This document shows positions 54,495-63,450 of a DNA stretch of 64,000 nucleotides, piece by piece. A program made the position numbers and the translations under genes. The DNA lies in contig NZ_JOFZ01000010.1 in assembly GCF_000721265.1 (NCBI RefSeq), forward strand, positions 62,001 through 126,000. The letters run 5' to 3'. Source of the DNA: Streptomyces sp. NRRL F-5126. GTDB taxonomy: Bacteria; Actinomycetota; Actinomycetes; Streptomycetales; Streptomycetaceae. The notes under the pieces are model-generated. The model had not been told where the DNA came from. It saw only the letters and a list, made by a program, of their open reading frames with translations, and ran no database searches. How positions within the stretch are numbered: position 1 is the stretch's first letter; every line of letters starts with the position of its first letter.

Positions 54495-56297
54495 TCATGC
54501 CTCCTTCGGGTGGTCGGACGACGTGGCGGACCCGCCGGTACGGCGGGAGCGGCGCAGGGGCGGCTTGGCCCCGAGCCGCTTCGGGTCGAGCCCCGACCAC
54601 GGGTGGCCGTTGAGGAAGAACGGCCTGCGCGCGAGCAGCGTCATCACGGGCTTGGTGAACAGGAACACCACGACCACGTCGAGGATGGTGGTGAGGCCGA
54701 GCGTGAACGCGAAGCCCTGGACCTTGCCGACCGTGACGATGAAGAGCACGGCGGCGGCGAGGAAGGAGACGAAGTCGGACACGAGCACCGTGCGCCGGGC
54801 GCGCGGCCAGGCGCGCTCGACGGCGGGCCGCAGGCTGCGCCCCTCCCTGATCTCGTCCCTGATGCGTTCGAAGTAGACGATGAACGAGTCGGCTGTGATG
54901 CCGATGGCCACGATGGCGCCGCAGACGGCCGGCAGGTTCAGCGCGAAGCCGATGCCCGGGCCGAGGAGCGACATAATCGTGTACGTCAGGATCGCGGAGA
55001 CCACGAGGCTGAGCACCGCGATCGCGGAGAGGCCGCGGTAGTAGGCGATCAGGTAGATCAGCACGAGCGCGAAGCCGACGGCGCCGGCGATCAGGCCCGC
55101 CTTGAGCTGCTCACTGCCGAGCGCGGCGGTGACGGTGGTGACCGTCTCCTCGTGGAAGGTCAGCGGGAGCGCGCCGTACGACAGGACGTTGGCGAGGTCC
55201 TTGGCCGACTGCTGGTTGAAGCTGCCGGAGATCTGGGCGCTGCCGCTCAGGGTCTGGCTCACCGAGGGCGCCGACTCGACGTTGCCGTCGAGGACGATGG
55301 CGAACTGGTTCATCGGCGACTGCTGCTTGGACAGCTGGCTGGTGATCTTCGAGAACTTCTTGCTGCCCGCGCCGGTGAAGTCGAGCGTGACGATCCACTG
55401 GGCGTTCTGCTGGTCGAAGACGCCCTGCGACTTCTTGACGTCGGTGCCTGCGAGCGCCGCCGGGCCGAGGACGTACTTCTCCCACTGCTTGTTCGAGTCC
55501 TGGCCGCAGGCCACGATCGGGTCCTTGGGGCCCGCGCCCGCGTTGGCCTTGCTGCGCTGCGCCTTGCTGGTGCAGTCGAGGGCCTGGAACTTCTTCTGCA
55601 GGGCGGCGGTGGACTGGCTCGCCGAGGCCGACGGGGACGGCGAGGTCTTGGCGCCGGAGCTGTCCGAGGGCTTGGGCGAGGGCGCCTTCTTCAGGGCGCT
55701 GGTGACCGCGCGGCCCTGAGTTGACGAGCTCGCGGTGGCCGAGGGCGATCCGGAGGACTTGCCGGTGGCCTTGGAGCCGCCCGAGTCCTTCGAGGAGGCG
55801 GTCGGCGAGCCGCTCGCCTTCGCGCCGGGCTTCCCGCTCGACGTGGCCTTCGGAGAGCCGCTGGAGGACGGCTGCGGCGTCGGTGCGCCCGCCGCGACGG
55901 TCTCCACCGGCCGGAAGTACAGCTGGGCCGTCTGGCCCACCTGCTGCCGCGCCTGGGCCTCGTTCGTGCCCTTCGGGATGTTGACGATGATGTTGTCTTT
56001 GCCCTGCGTCTGGACCTCGGCCTCGGACACGCCGAGACCGTTGACACGGCGGTTCATGATGTCGACCGCGGTGTTCATGTTGGTCTTGTTGATCGCGTTG
56101 GGCTTGCCCGGCGTGTTCTGCGCCTTCAGCGTGATCGTCGTTCCGCCCGCGAGGTCGATGCCGAGCCTCGGGTGCGTGTCTCCCGACCAGAACATGCCGC
56201 CCACCATCGCGGCCACGACGATCAGGAACAATGAAAGGGTGCGGCCCGGCCTGCCCGGCGACCCCGCAGACCTTCGACCCTTCTTGGGTGCTGCCAC
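54495..56297 (-). CDS. secD: Protein translocase subunit SecD with a Ser/Pro-rich insertion
   Basis: Predicted 600 residues. TM1 is LSLFLIVVAAMVGGMFWSG, followed by the D1 motif RLGIDLAGGTTITLKAQ. An unusual low-complexity Ser/Pro/Gly/Lys insertion occupies about residues 138-230 in the first periplasmic domain. The second P1 part (VTLDFTGAGSKKFSKITSQL), then QFAIVLDGNVESAPSV, and C-terminal helices with GITADSFIVYFERIRDE follow. The GTG at 56297 has GGGAG/GAGAAG upstream. Length is near the family norm for actinobacteria, which commonly carry such insertions. Confidence 0.97.
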   Translation of the reverse strand: MAAPKKGRRSAGSPGRPGRTLSLFLIVVAAMVGGMFWSGDTHPRLGIDLAGGTTITLKAQNTPGKPNAINKTNMNTAVDIMNRRVNGLGVSEAEVQTQGKDNIIVNIPKGTNEAQARQQVGQTAQLYFRPVETVAAGAPTPQPSSSGSPKATSSGKPGAKASGSPTASSKDSGGSKATGKSSGSPSATASSSTQGRAVTSALKKAPSPKPSDSSGAKTSPSPSASASQSTAALQKKFQALDCTSKAQRSKANAGAGPKDPIVACGQDSNKQWEKYVLGPAALAGTDVKKSQGVFDQQNAQWIVTLDFTGAGSKKFSKITSQLSKQQSPMNQFAIVLDGNVESAPSVSQTLSGSAQISGSFNQQSAKDLANVLSYGALPLTFHEETVTTVTAALGSEQLKAGLIAGAVGFALVLIYLIAYYRGLSAIAVLSLVVSAILTYTIMSLLGPGIGFALNLPAVCGAIVAIGITADSFIVYFERIRDEIREGRSLRPAVERAWPRARRTVLVSDFVSFLAAAVLFIVTVGKVQGFAFTLGLTTILDVVVVFLFTKPVMTLLARRPFFLNGHPWSGLDPKRLGAKPPLRRSRRTGGSATSSDHPKEA

Positions 56298-56454
56298 CTT
56301 CTCGATTCTCCCTGTCCAACCGCTTGGCGTCCGGTGGTGAGCGCCGGTGCCCTGAGCGGCCACGAAGTGTTGTGGGGTCGCTGCCCCGCCAATTTCGTTA
56401 CAGTCCGCACACCGCCGGCGGCCGCCGTGCGGCGGCCCGCGGTCGCGTAGGTGA

Positions 56455-57033
56455 CTACTTGGCGCCGGCCTCGCCGTCGCGCTTGCCGTCCGTTGCGGCC
56501 GCGTCCTTGGCAGCGGCGGCGTCCTTCGGCTTCTCGTCCTCGGCCGGCTCGGCGGCCTCGTCGCCCGCGCCCTTGCCGTCCGCGCCCTCCGCCTTCGCCG
56601 CGCCGGCCTCGGTGTCGCCCCCCGTGGACTTCGTCAGGTCGGCGCCGGGCTTCTTGCCCAGGTCGATACCGGAGGCGTCGCCCTCGGTCAGGGAGGAGGC
56701 GTCGTCCGGGACGATCGGGGCGTCGAGGCCCAGGTCGCCGGTGCTCGGCTCCTCGCCGTGGACGATCCGGTTGTACTCCTCGTCGTCGAGGACGGCGCCG
56801 ATGGCGTTCTTCGCGTAGACGGCGTGCACGCCGGGAGCGACCTCGAGGAGGATCATCTCGTCGTGGACCTCCTTGACGGTCGCGAACATGCCGCCGATGG
56901 TGCGCACGCCGACACCGGCCTGCACCTCGTTGCGCATCGAGGCCGCGGCCGCCTGCTTCTTCTTGGCGGAGCGGGTCATCAGGAACATGGCCCCGATGAG
57001 CACGATGAAGGGGAGAAGGGTCAGGATACTCAC
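56455..57033 (-). CDS. yajC: Preprotein translocase subunit YajC with a long acidic tail
   Basis: Predicted 192 residues. The core is a single transmembrane helix (LTLLPFIVLIGAMFLMTRSA) and a small soluble domain (VGVRTIGGMFATVKEVHDEM followed by VAPGVHAVYAKNAIGAVL). From about residue 95 the protein is a low-complexity Asp/Glu/Lys/Ala tail (GDEAAEPAEDEKPKDAAAAK), about twice the length of E. coli YajC. The GTG at 57033 was chosen because the helix begins there. It lies between ruvB and secD. Confidence 0.95.
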   Translation of the reverse strand: MSILTLLPFIVLIGAMFLMTRSAKKKQAAAASMRNEVQAGVGVRTIGGMFATVKEVHDEMILLEVAPGVHAVYAKNAIGAVLDDEEYNRIVHGEEPSTGDLGLDAPIVPDDASSLTEGDASGIDLGKKPGADLTKSTGGDTEAGAAKAEGADGKGAGDEAAEPAEDEKPKDAAAAKDAAATDGKRDGEAGAK

Positions 57034-57196
57034 GGGAGGGAACGTCCTTCGCACGACCGCTGTCGAAACGGCCTCGTATTCGGGGGTGGGCACGCCGCCC
57101 GGAAGGGTGGCATCGGCGGAGTCTAGGCGAGTCCGCATCGTTGGAACAACGCCCAGCATGGCACTCGGGTTCCATTCGAGGCGAGTGAGCGGGTCC

Positions 57197-58291
57197 TCAG
57201 GCCCCGAACAGGCCCTGTTGTCCGGTTGCTCCCGGCGCCTGACGCGGCGCGGCAAGACCCAGATGGGCCCATGCCGCCGGCGTCGCGACGCGGCCGCGCG
57301 GCGTGCGCGCGAGCAGGCCCTCCCGTACGAGGAAGGGCTCGGCGACCTCCTCGACCGTCTCCCGCTCCTCCCCCACCGCGACCGCCAGCGTGGACAGGCC
57401 CACGGGCCCGCCGCCGAACAGCTTGAGCAGGGCTCCCAGCACGGCGCGGTCCAGCCGGTCGAGCCCGCGCGCGTCCACCTCGTACACGCCGAGTGCCGCC
57501 TCGGAAACCGTTCGGGTGATCCGGCCGTCACCCTTGACCTGCGCGTAGTCGCGTACGCGGCGCAGCAGCCTGTTGGCGATGCGGGGCGTGCCGCGGGAGC
57601 GTCCCGCGATCTCCGCCGCGCCCGCCGTGTCGATCTCCACGTCGAGCAGTTGTGCGGAGCGGTGCAGGACGCGCTCCAGCTCGCCGCTCTCGTAGAACTC
57701 CATGTGGCCGGTGAAGCCGAAGCGGTCCCGCAGCGGCGGGGGCAGGAGGCCCGCCCTGGTCGTGGCGCCGACCAGCGTGAACGGCGGCAGTTCGAGCGGG
57801 ATGGCCGTGGCGCCGGGGCCCTTGCCGACGATCACGTCGACGCGGAAGTCCTCCATCGCCATGTACAGCATCTCCTCGGCGGGCCGCGACATCCGGTGGA
57901 TCTCGTCGAGGAAGAGCACCTCGCCCTCCTGGAGCGAGGAGAGGATCGCGGCCAGGTCGCCCGCGTGCTGGATCGCGGGGCCCGAGGTGATGCGGATCGG
58001 GGCGCCCATCTCGGCCGCGATGATCATGGCGAGGGTGGTCTTGCCGAGGCCGGGGGCGCCGGAGAGCAGCACGTGGTCGGAGGTGGCGCCGCGGGCGAGC
58101 GCGGCCTTGAGCACGAGGTCGAGCTGTTCGCGCACGCGCTCCTGGCCGACGAACTCGAACAGCGATTTGGGGCGCAGCGCCGCCTCGACGGCCTGGTCCT
58201 CCCCGTCTGCGGACGCGCCGACGAGCCGGTCGGCGGCGTCGGCCCCGCTGTCCGTGGCGCCCGTGTCGTCCGGGGGGACGTCCCAGTTCAC
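57197..58291 (-). CDS. ruvB: Holliday junction branch-migration helicase RuvB
   Basis: Predicted 364 residues. AAA+ motor of the RuvAB complex. Walker A is [20 protein letters not shown], Walker B is [20 protein letters not shown], sensor 1 is [10 protein letters not shown], and sensor 2 is [14 protein letters not shown]. The C-terminal winged helix ends AWAHLGL. The N-terminal 40 residues are an acidic extension. The GTG at 58291 gives the usual actinobacterial start. It lies 74 bp after ruvA. Confidence 0.98.
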   Translation of the reverse strand: MNWDVPPDDTGATDSGADAADRLVGASADGEDQAVEAALRPKSLFEFVGQERVREQLDLVLKAALARGATSDHVLLSGAPGLGKTTLAMIIAAEMGAPIRITSGPAIQHAGDLAAILSSLQEGEVLFLDEIHRMSRPAEEMLYMAMEDFRVDVIVGKGPGATAIPLELPPFTLVGATTRAGLLPPPLRDRFGFTGHMEFYESGELERVLHRSAQLLDVEIDTAGAAEIAGRSRGTPRIANRLLRRVRDYAQVKGDGRITRTVSEAALGVYEVDARGLDRLDRAVLGALLKLFGGGPVGLSTLAVAVGEERETVEEVAEPFLVREGLLARTPRGRVATPAAWAHLGLAAPRQAPGATGQQGLFGA

Positions 58292-58365
58292 TGCGTGCCT
58301 TTCGGTGGTACTCGGTGGTGCTCGGTGGGTGCACGGCCGGGCGCGCGCCCGGCCGCCGCGTGCGG

Positions 58366-58998
58366 TCAGCGCGTGCGGTTCAGGCTCTGCAGCGCGGCCC
58401 TCAGCAGCTGCGGCACCGGTGGCTGGGCGCCGTCCGCCAGCGCGGCCTCGGCCTGCGGGGCGACCTGCGCGACGGCTTCCTCCGCCTGGCCGCTCTGGTA
58501 GCCGAGCCCGATCAGGGCCGACATCAGCTGCTCGCTCCAGGGCGCGGGGCCGCTCGCGGTGGCGGGGCGCGCGGCCGTGCCGGTGCCCGTGCCCAGCGGG
58601 GCGCCGAGCCGGTCCTTCAGTTCGAGCAGCAGCTTCTGGGCGCCCTTCTTGCCGATGCCCGGCACGGCCGTCAGCGCCTTCTCGTCGCCCGTGGCGACGG
58701 CGGTGCGCAGCGCGTCGGGGCTGTGGACGGCGAGCATGGCCTGCGCGAGGCGTGGCCCGACCCCGCTGGCCGTCTGGAGCAGCTCGAAGACCTGCCGCTC
58801 GTCGTCGTCGGCGAAGCCGTACAGCGTGAGCGAGTCCTCCCGCACGACGAGGGACGTGGCGAGTGACGCCTCCTGGCCCATGCGCAGCCCCGCGAGGGTG
58901 GCCGGCGTGCACTGCACGGCCATGCCGACGCCGCCCACCTCGACGACCGCCGTCGTGGGGGCGAGCGCGGCGATCCGGCCTGTGACGAACGCGATCAT
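58366..58998 (-). CDS. ruvA: Holliday junction DNA-binding protein RuvA
   Basis: Predicted 210 residues. OB-fold start [40 protein letters not shown], tandem helix-hairpin-helix motifs ([13 protein letters not shown] and [20 protein letters not shown]), and a C-terminal domain III ([20 protein letters not shown]) that contacts RuvB. It overlaps the ruvC stop by four bases. Confidence 0.98.
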   Translation of the reverse strand: MIAFVTGRIAALAPTTAVVEVGGVGMAVQCTPATLAGLRMGQEASLATSLVVREDSLTLYGFADDDERQVFELLQTASGVGPRLAQAMLAVHSPDALRTAVATGDEKALTAVPGIGKKGAQKLLLELKDRLGAPLGTGTGTAARPATASGPAPWSEQLMSALIGLGYQSGQAEEAVAQVAPQAEAALADGAQPPVPQLLRAALQSLNRTR

Positions 58999-59591
58999 GG
59001 GGTGACCTTCCGAACGGACGTGCCACCGCTCGTACGGCGCGGGGCGCGGGCGGCGCCGGGGGCGCCGGAGGTGCGGGCGGCGCGCGCGGCGGCCTGTGCC
59101 TGCTGGAGGCGGTCGGTGGCCGGGGCCCGCCAGATGTGGCAGATGGCGAGGGCCAGCGCGTCCGCCGCGTCGGCCGGCTTCGGCGGTGCCGCCAGCCGCA
59201 GCAGCCGGGTCACCATCGCGCCGACCTGCGCCTTGTCGGCGCGGCCGCTGCCGGTGACGGCGGCCTTGACCTCGCTCGGGGTGTGCAGGGCCACGGGAAT
59301 GCCGCGGCGCGATGCGCACAGCACGGCCACGGCGCTCGCCTGCGCCGTGCCCATCACCGTGCGCACGTTGTGCTGGCTGAACACCCGCTCCACCGCGACC
59401 CGTTCGGGCTCGTACTCGTCGAGCCAGGCCTCGATGCCGCGCTCGACGGCGACCAGCCGCTGCCCGAGCTCGCCGTCGGCCGGCGTGCGGACCACGCCGA
59501 CGCCGAGCATGGCCAGCGGACGGCCCGCGACCCCCTCGACGACGCCGACGCCGCACCTGGTCAGGCCGGGGTCGACGCCCAGAACACGCAT
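58995..59591 (-). CDS. ruvC: Holliday junction resolvase RuvC
   Basis: Predicted 198 residues. RNase H-fold nuclease. Acidic catalytic residues are in [18 protein letters not shown] (Asp), [20 protein letters not shown] (Glu) and [15 protein letters not shown] (Asp). The C-terminal 30-residue basic extension ([16 protein letters not shown]) exceeds the E. coli protein. It is translationally coupled to ruvA (ATGA overlap). Confidence 0.98.
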   Translation of the reverse strand: MRVLGVDPGLTRCGVGVVEGVAGRPLAMLGVGVVRTPADGELGQRLVAVERGIEAWLDEYEPERVAVERVFSQHNVRTVMGTAQASAVAVLCASRRGIPVALHTPSEVKAAVTGSGRADKAQVGAMVTRLLRLAAPPKPADAADALALAICHIWRAPATDRLQQAQAAARAARTSGAPGAARAPRRTSGGTSVRKVTP

Positions 59592-59729
59592 CGCGGCACT
59601 CCCCCTTCGGTCAACTGTTCCAGCTGATCGGAACCTTAGTGCCCGGCACTGACAAAGCGGCGGACCGGCGGAGACACGCTCCGTCGGCCCGCCGGTTGAC
59701 GTCGCTCGCGCACGGGCGCGATCACGCGA

Positions 59730-60482
59730 TCACGCGTCGACCTTCTCCATGACCTCGTCGGACACGTCGAAGTTGGCGAAGACGTTCTGCACGTCGTCGC
59801 TGTCCTCCAGCGCGTCGATCAGCCGGAAGATCTTGCGCGCGCCCTCCTCGTCCAGCTCGACCTGCATGGTCGGGACGAAGTTGGCGTCCGCGGAGTCGTA
59901 GTCGATGCCGGCGTCCTGCAGCGCCGAGCGCACGCCGACCAGGTCGGTGGCCTCGCTCAGCACCTCGAAGGACTCGCCGAGGTCGTTGACCTCCTCGGCG
60001 CCCGCGTCGAGGACCGCGCCCAGCACGTCGTCCTCGCCCAACTCGCCCTTGGGGACGATCACCACGCCCTTGCGGTGGAACAGGTAGGACACCGAACCCG
60101 GGTCCGCCATCGAGCCGCCGTTGCGCGTCATGGCGACGCGCACGTCCGACGCCGCGCGGTTGCGGTTGTCGGTGAGGCACTCGATGAGCACGGCAACGCC
60201 GTTGGGGCCGTAGCCCTCGTACATGATCGTCTCGTAGTCGGCGCCGCCGGCCTCGAGTCCCGCGCCGCGCTTGACCGCGGAGTCGATGTTCTTGTTGGGC
60301 ACCGACTGCTTCTTCGCCTTCTGCACGGCGTCGAAGAGGGTCGGGTTGCCCTCGATGTCGGCGCCACCGGTGCGCGCCGCCACCTCGATGTTCTTGATCA
60401 GCTTCGCGAAGAGCTTGCCGCGTTTGGCGTCGACCACGGCCTTCTTGTGCTTCGTCGTAGCCCATTTAGAGTGGCCGGACAT
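59730..60482 (-). CDS. YebC/PmpR family transcriptional regulator
   Basis: Predicted 250 residues. The family signature is complete: [76 protein letters not shown]. YebC proteins bind DNA or, as shown more recently, the ribosome at proline-rich stalls. The gene lies in the usual place between pdxT and ruvC. The exact role in this organism is not evident. Confidence 0.96.
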   Translation of the reverse strand: MSGHSKWATTKHKKAVVDAKRGKLFAKLIKNIEVAARTGGADIEGNPTLFDAVQKAKKQSVPNKNIDSAVKRGAGLEAGGADYETIMYEGYGPNGVAVLIECLTDNRNRAASDVRVAMTRNGGSMADPGSVSYLFHRKGVVIVPKGELGEDDVLGAVLDAGAEEVNDLGESFEVLSEATDLVGVRSALQDAGIDYDSADANFVPTMQVELDEEGARKIFRLIDALEDSDDVQNVFANFDVSDEVMEKVDA

Positions 60483-60544
60483 CTGCCTGTCTCCTTCACG
60501 TAACCGATGCAGCTCTGTTCGGCAGTGATCCTACCGGGATCCGC

Positions 60545-61141
60545 TCACGCCGCGGATCGCACCATGTCGGCGAAGAGCCGGTGCATCCGGTGGTCGCCGG
60601 TCAGTTCGGGGTGGAAGGACGTGGCCAGGGCGTTGCCCTGCCGCACGGCGACGACGTGCCCCCCGTGCTCCGCGAGCACGCTCACCGCGGCCCCGACGGA
60701 CTCGACCCAGGGCGCGCGGATGAAGACGCCCTCCACGGGCCCGCCGTCGACGCCCTCGACGTCGACGGCGGCCTCGAAGGACTCGTTCTGCCGCCCGAAG
60801 GCGTTGCGGCGCACGATCATGTCGATGCCGCCGACGGTCTCCTGGCCCGACCTCGGGTCGAGGATCTTCTCGGCGAGCAGGATCATGCCGGCGCACGTCC
60901 CGTACACGGGCATGCCCTCGCGGACCCGTGCGCGCAGCGGCTCCAGCAGCCCGAAGAGGGCCGCCAGCTTCGACATGGTGGTGGACTCGCCGCCGGGCAC
61001 GACGAGGCCGTCGACGGCGGCCAGCTCCTCGGGGCGGCGCACCGGCGCGGCCTCGACGCCGGCCGCGGCGAGCACGGCGAGGTGCTCGCGCACGTCCCCC
61101 TGGAGCGCGAGCACACCGACCGAGGGGCTGCTACCAGCCAC
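60545..61141 (-). CDS. pdxT: Pyridoxal 5'-phosphate synthase glutaminase subunit
   Basis: Predicted 198 residues. It releases ammonia from glutamine for PdxS. Motifs are [35 protein letters not shown], the nucleophile [15 protein letters not shown], and the His/Glu pair in [13 protein letters not shown]. The GTG at 61141 lies within the pdxS 3' end (11-bp overlap), so the two are co-translated. Confidence 0.98.
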   Translation of the reverse strand: MAGSSPSVGVLALQGDVREHLAVLAAAGVEAAPVRRPEELAAVDGLVVPGGESTTMSKLAALFGLLEPLRARVREGMPVYGTCAGMILLAEKILDPRSGQETVGGIDMIVRRNAFGRQNESFEAAVDVEGVDGGPVEGVFIRAPWVESVGAAVSVLAEHGGHVVAVRQGNALATSFHPELTGDHRMHRLFADMVRSAA

Positions 61142-62051
61142 GGTTCTCGAACCGCTCGGCGTCGGGGGCCGCGTCGAGGTTGATGCCGACCATGGCCTCG
61201 CCGAGGTTGCGCGACGCGTCGGCGATGATCTTCGGGTCGTCGTAGAACGTGGTGGCCTTGACGATGGCGGCCGCGCGCTTGGCCGGGTCGCCGGACTTGA
61301 AGATGCCGGAGCCGACGAAGACGCCCTCGGCGCCGAGCTGGCGCATCAGCGCCGCGTCCGCGGGGGTGGCGACGCCGCCGGCGGAGAACAGCACCACGGG
61401 CAGCTTGCCGAGTTCGGCGACCTCGCGCACGATCTCGTAGGGGGCGCGCAGTTCCTTGGCGGCCGCGTACAGCTCGTTGCTGTCGGCACCCCGCAGGCGC
61501 GCGATCTCGGCCTTGATCTGGCGGAGGTGGCGCACGGCCTCCACGACGTTGCCGGTGCCGGCCTCGCCCTTGGAGCGGATCATGGCCGCGCCCTCGCCGA
61601 TGCGGCGCAGGGCCTCGCCGAGGTTGGTGGCGCCGCAGACGAAGGGCGTCGTGAACGCCCACTTGTCGGAGTGGTTGGCCTCGTCGGCGGGGGTGAGCAC
61701 CTCGGACTCGTCGATGTAGTCGACGCCGAGTGACTGCAGGACCTGCGCCTCGACGAAGTGGCCGATGCGGGACTTGGCCATGACGGGGATCGAGACCGCC
61801 TCGATGATGCCCTCGATCATGTCCGGGTCGGACATGCGGGCGACGCCGCCGTGCTTGCGGATGTCGGCGGGCACGCGCTCCAGGGCCATCACGGCCACGG
61901 CGCCCGCGTCCTCCGCGATCTTCGCCTGCTCGGGCGTGACGACGTCCATGATCACGCCGCCCTTGAGCTGCTCGGCCATGCCGCGCTTGACGCGGGCGGT
62001 ACCGGTCTCGGGGTTCGTCGTCGAAGAAGCGGCCTGCGGAGCAGTGGACAC
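61131..62051 (-). CDS. pdxS: Pyridoxal 5'-phosphate synthase lyase subunit
   Basis: Predicted 306 residues. TIM barrel that assembles PLP from ribose 5-phosphate, glyceraldehyde 3-phosphate and ammonia. Visible are [20 protein letters not shown], the catalytic lysine region [54 protein letters not shown] and [15 protein letters not shown]. The GTG at 62051 has GAGG upstream. It heads the pdxS-pdxT pair; no divergent pdxR gene is in the window. Confidence 0.98.
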   Translation of the reverse strand: MSTAPQAASSTTNPETGTARVKRGMAEQLKGGVIMDVVTPEQAKIAEDAGAVAVMALERVPADIRKHGGVARMSDPDMIEGIIEAVSIPVMAKSRIGHFVEAQVLQSLGVDYIDESEVLTPADEANHSDKWAFTTPFVCGATNLGEALRRIGEGAAMIRSKGEAGTGNVVEAVRHLRQIKAEIARLRGADSNELYAAAKELRAPYEIVREVAELGKLPVVLFSAGGVATPADAALMRQLGAEGVFVGSGIFKSGDPAKRAAAIVKATTFYDDPKIIADASRNLGEAMVGINLDAAPDAERFENRGW

Positions 62052-62217
62052 GGGGGCCTCGCTGGTGTGTAAGGGGACCAAAACCTACGAGGTCGAGGAA
62101 ACGCCGCGTGGCGGGCGGGCGGCAAGAGCCAATGGGTGGCCAGTGGACCCCTCGTGGTGCGATGTGCGCCACTCGCGCCCGCCGGCGCGGCAGGGTCCTG
62201 CCCGCCGCCGGGATGCC

Positions 62218-63129
62218 TCAGGCCGCGCGGCCGACGAGCGCGACCGGCGTGTGCGGCGCGGTCCGGCCGCCTCGCCGGCCAGGTGAGCGAGCCCCGGCGA
62301 CAACCCGAGGCCGTGCGTCCGATCTTCGGCCGCAGAGCGACGAGAGGTTCCCGACCGGGCCGTGTGCTCCGTTGCCCGCGTCCGGCACAGGCGCACCCGG
62401 GTCGCGGCGGCCCGGTTCCGCCCCACCGGCCAGGTGAGCGAGCCTCGGCGCGGGGGCGCCCCGGCGACAACCCGAGGCCGCGCGTCCGGTCTTCGGCCGC
62501 AGAGCGACGAGAGATTCCCGACCGGGCCGGGTGCTCCGTTGCCCGCACACGGGAGAGATTCCCGACCGGGCCGGGTGCTCCGTTGCCCGCACACGGAGGG
62601 CCGCCGGGGGCTCGTCGTCCATCTCGAAGGCGAGGGGCCGCGGCGCGTGCCCCGCGAGCCGGAACCAGCGCACCTTGCGGTGCCTGCGCAGGGCCCGCGC
62701 CGCGCGCACCGCGTCGTTGTAGAACCTGCGGGCCATGGGCACGCGGCGTACGGCGGCGGCGAGTTCGTCCGCCGCCTCCTCGCCGCCCGGCGCCTCGCGC
62801 ACGGCCTCGACCTGCGCGGGCTCCCCGAACACCGCGCGCAGCGCCTGGCTGAGCTCGCTCTCGGCCACCTCGCGCTGGTCCTTCTCGGACTGGCGGGCCG
62901 CGTGGGCGGCCTCGTACAGCACGATCGACGCGGCGGGATCGAGCACGCCGGACGTCGCGACCTCCTGCGCGACGGAGGCCCTGCGCAGCAGGGTCGCGTC
63001 GAGGGAGGCGCGGGTGGCGTCGATCCTGGCGTGCAGCCGGTCGAGCCGGCCGGCGGTCCAACTCAGGTACAGGCCGAAGGCGATGAGCACGACGACGGCG
63101 ACGCCGATCCAGGCGAGGGTCACGATCAC
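62218..63129 (-). CDS. Membrane protein of unknown function with a repeat-derived C-terminal extension
   Basis: Predicted 303 residues. Residues 1-25 form a transmembrane helix (TLAWIGVAVVVLIAFGLYLS), followed by a LemA-like helical domain (RLDRLHARIDATRASLDATL, VPMARRFYNDAVRAARALRR, WFRLAGHAPRPLAFEMDDEP). At about residue 180 the normal protein appears to end, and the frame then runs about 120 residues through a repeat array, giving repeated RSTRPGRESL-type Arg/Pro/Gly peptides. Residues before about 180 are convincing. The rest may be read-through of a repeat insertion that displaced the original stop. Confidence 0.7.
   Translation of the reverse strand: MIVTLAWIGVAVVVLIAFGLYLSWTAGRLDRLHARIDATRASLDATLLRRASVAQEVATSGVLDPAASIVLYEAAHAARQSEKDQREVAESELSQALRAVFGEPAQVEAVREAPGGEEAADELAAAVRRVPMARRFYNDAVRAARALRRHRKVRWFRLAGHAPRPLAFEMDDEPPAALRVRATEHPARSGISPVCGQRSTRPGRESLVALRPKTGRAASGCRRGAPAPRLAHLAGGAEPGRRDPGAPVPDAGNGAHGPVGNLSSLCGRRSDARPRVVAGARSPGRRGGRTAPHTPVALVGRAA
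62275..62597. repeat. GC-rich direct-repeat array (about 105-120 bp units plus a 44-bp tandem)
   Basis: Two long direct copies start at CCGGCCAGGTGAGCGAG (62275 and 62426, 151 bp apart) and run to GTTGCCCGC (ending 62379 and 62546). The second copy has an 11-bp insertion. The 3' end of the second is repeated once more in tandem with a 44-bp period (GTTGCCCGC at 62582-62590). The array ends where the upstream membrane protein's recognisable sequence begins. Confidence 0.85.
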
Positions 63130-63450
63130 GCCAGCAGGCTACCGGCCGCGCCCCCGCCGCCCACCGGCCCGTCCGCGCCCGCAGAACGCGCGGCGGCCGG
63201 CAGCGGCCAGGCCCGTGGTGACCGCAGGAAGCTCGCCGAGCGGGGCGGGCTCCCAGCGCCCGAGCGCGATACCCGCGCAAGCGCCGAGCGCGTGCGCTCC
63301 GCGCCGGCGGGGCGCGTTGCACCGAAGGTGCCGCGACCCGCCAGACGCCCGTCCGCGGCCTGCCGGAAGCAATATGCACGGCCCGCGGCAGCCCGCCGGG
63401 CCGGTCAGGGCACGGCGCGCCGGGGCGGCGGCTGCCACCGCCGCGGGGCG
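63130..63450. other. Intergenic region between the PimA-like and membrane protein genes
   Basis: This 321-bp very GC-rich stretch shows no gene. Near the PimA-like stop there is a small hairpin (GCGGCGG...CCGCCGC on the minus strand, roughly 63425-63445) that may terminate. Nothing else stands out. Confidence 0.5.

Noticed and set aside
62052..62217. PdxR operator upstream of pdxS
   Set aside because: CCAATGG/CCAGTGG-like repeats are present, but they do not match a PdxR motif I can state with confidence, and no pdxR gene is adjacent.
62275..62597. CRISPR array
   Set aside because: Units are long (about 44 to 120 bp), few and mostly contiguous, with no regular unique spacers and no cas genes nearby.
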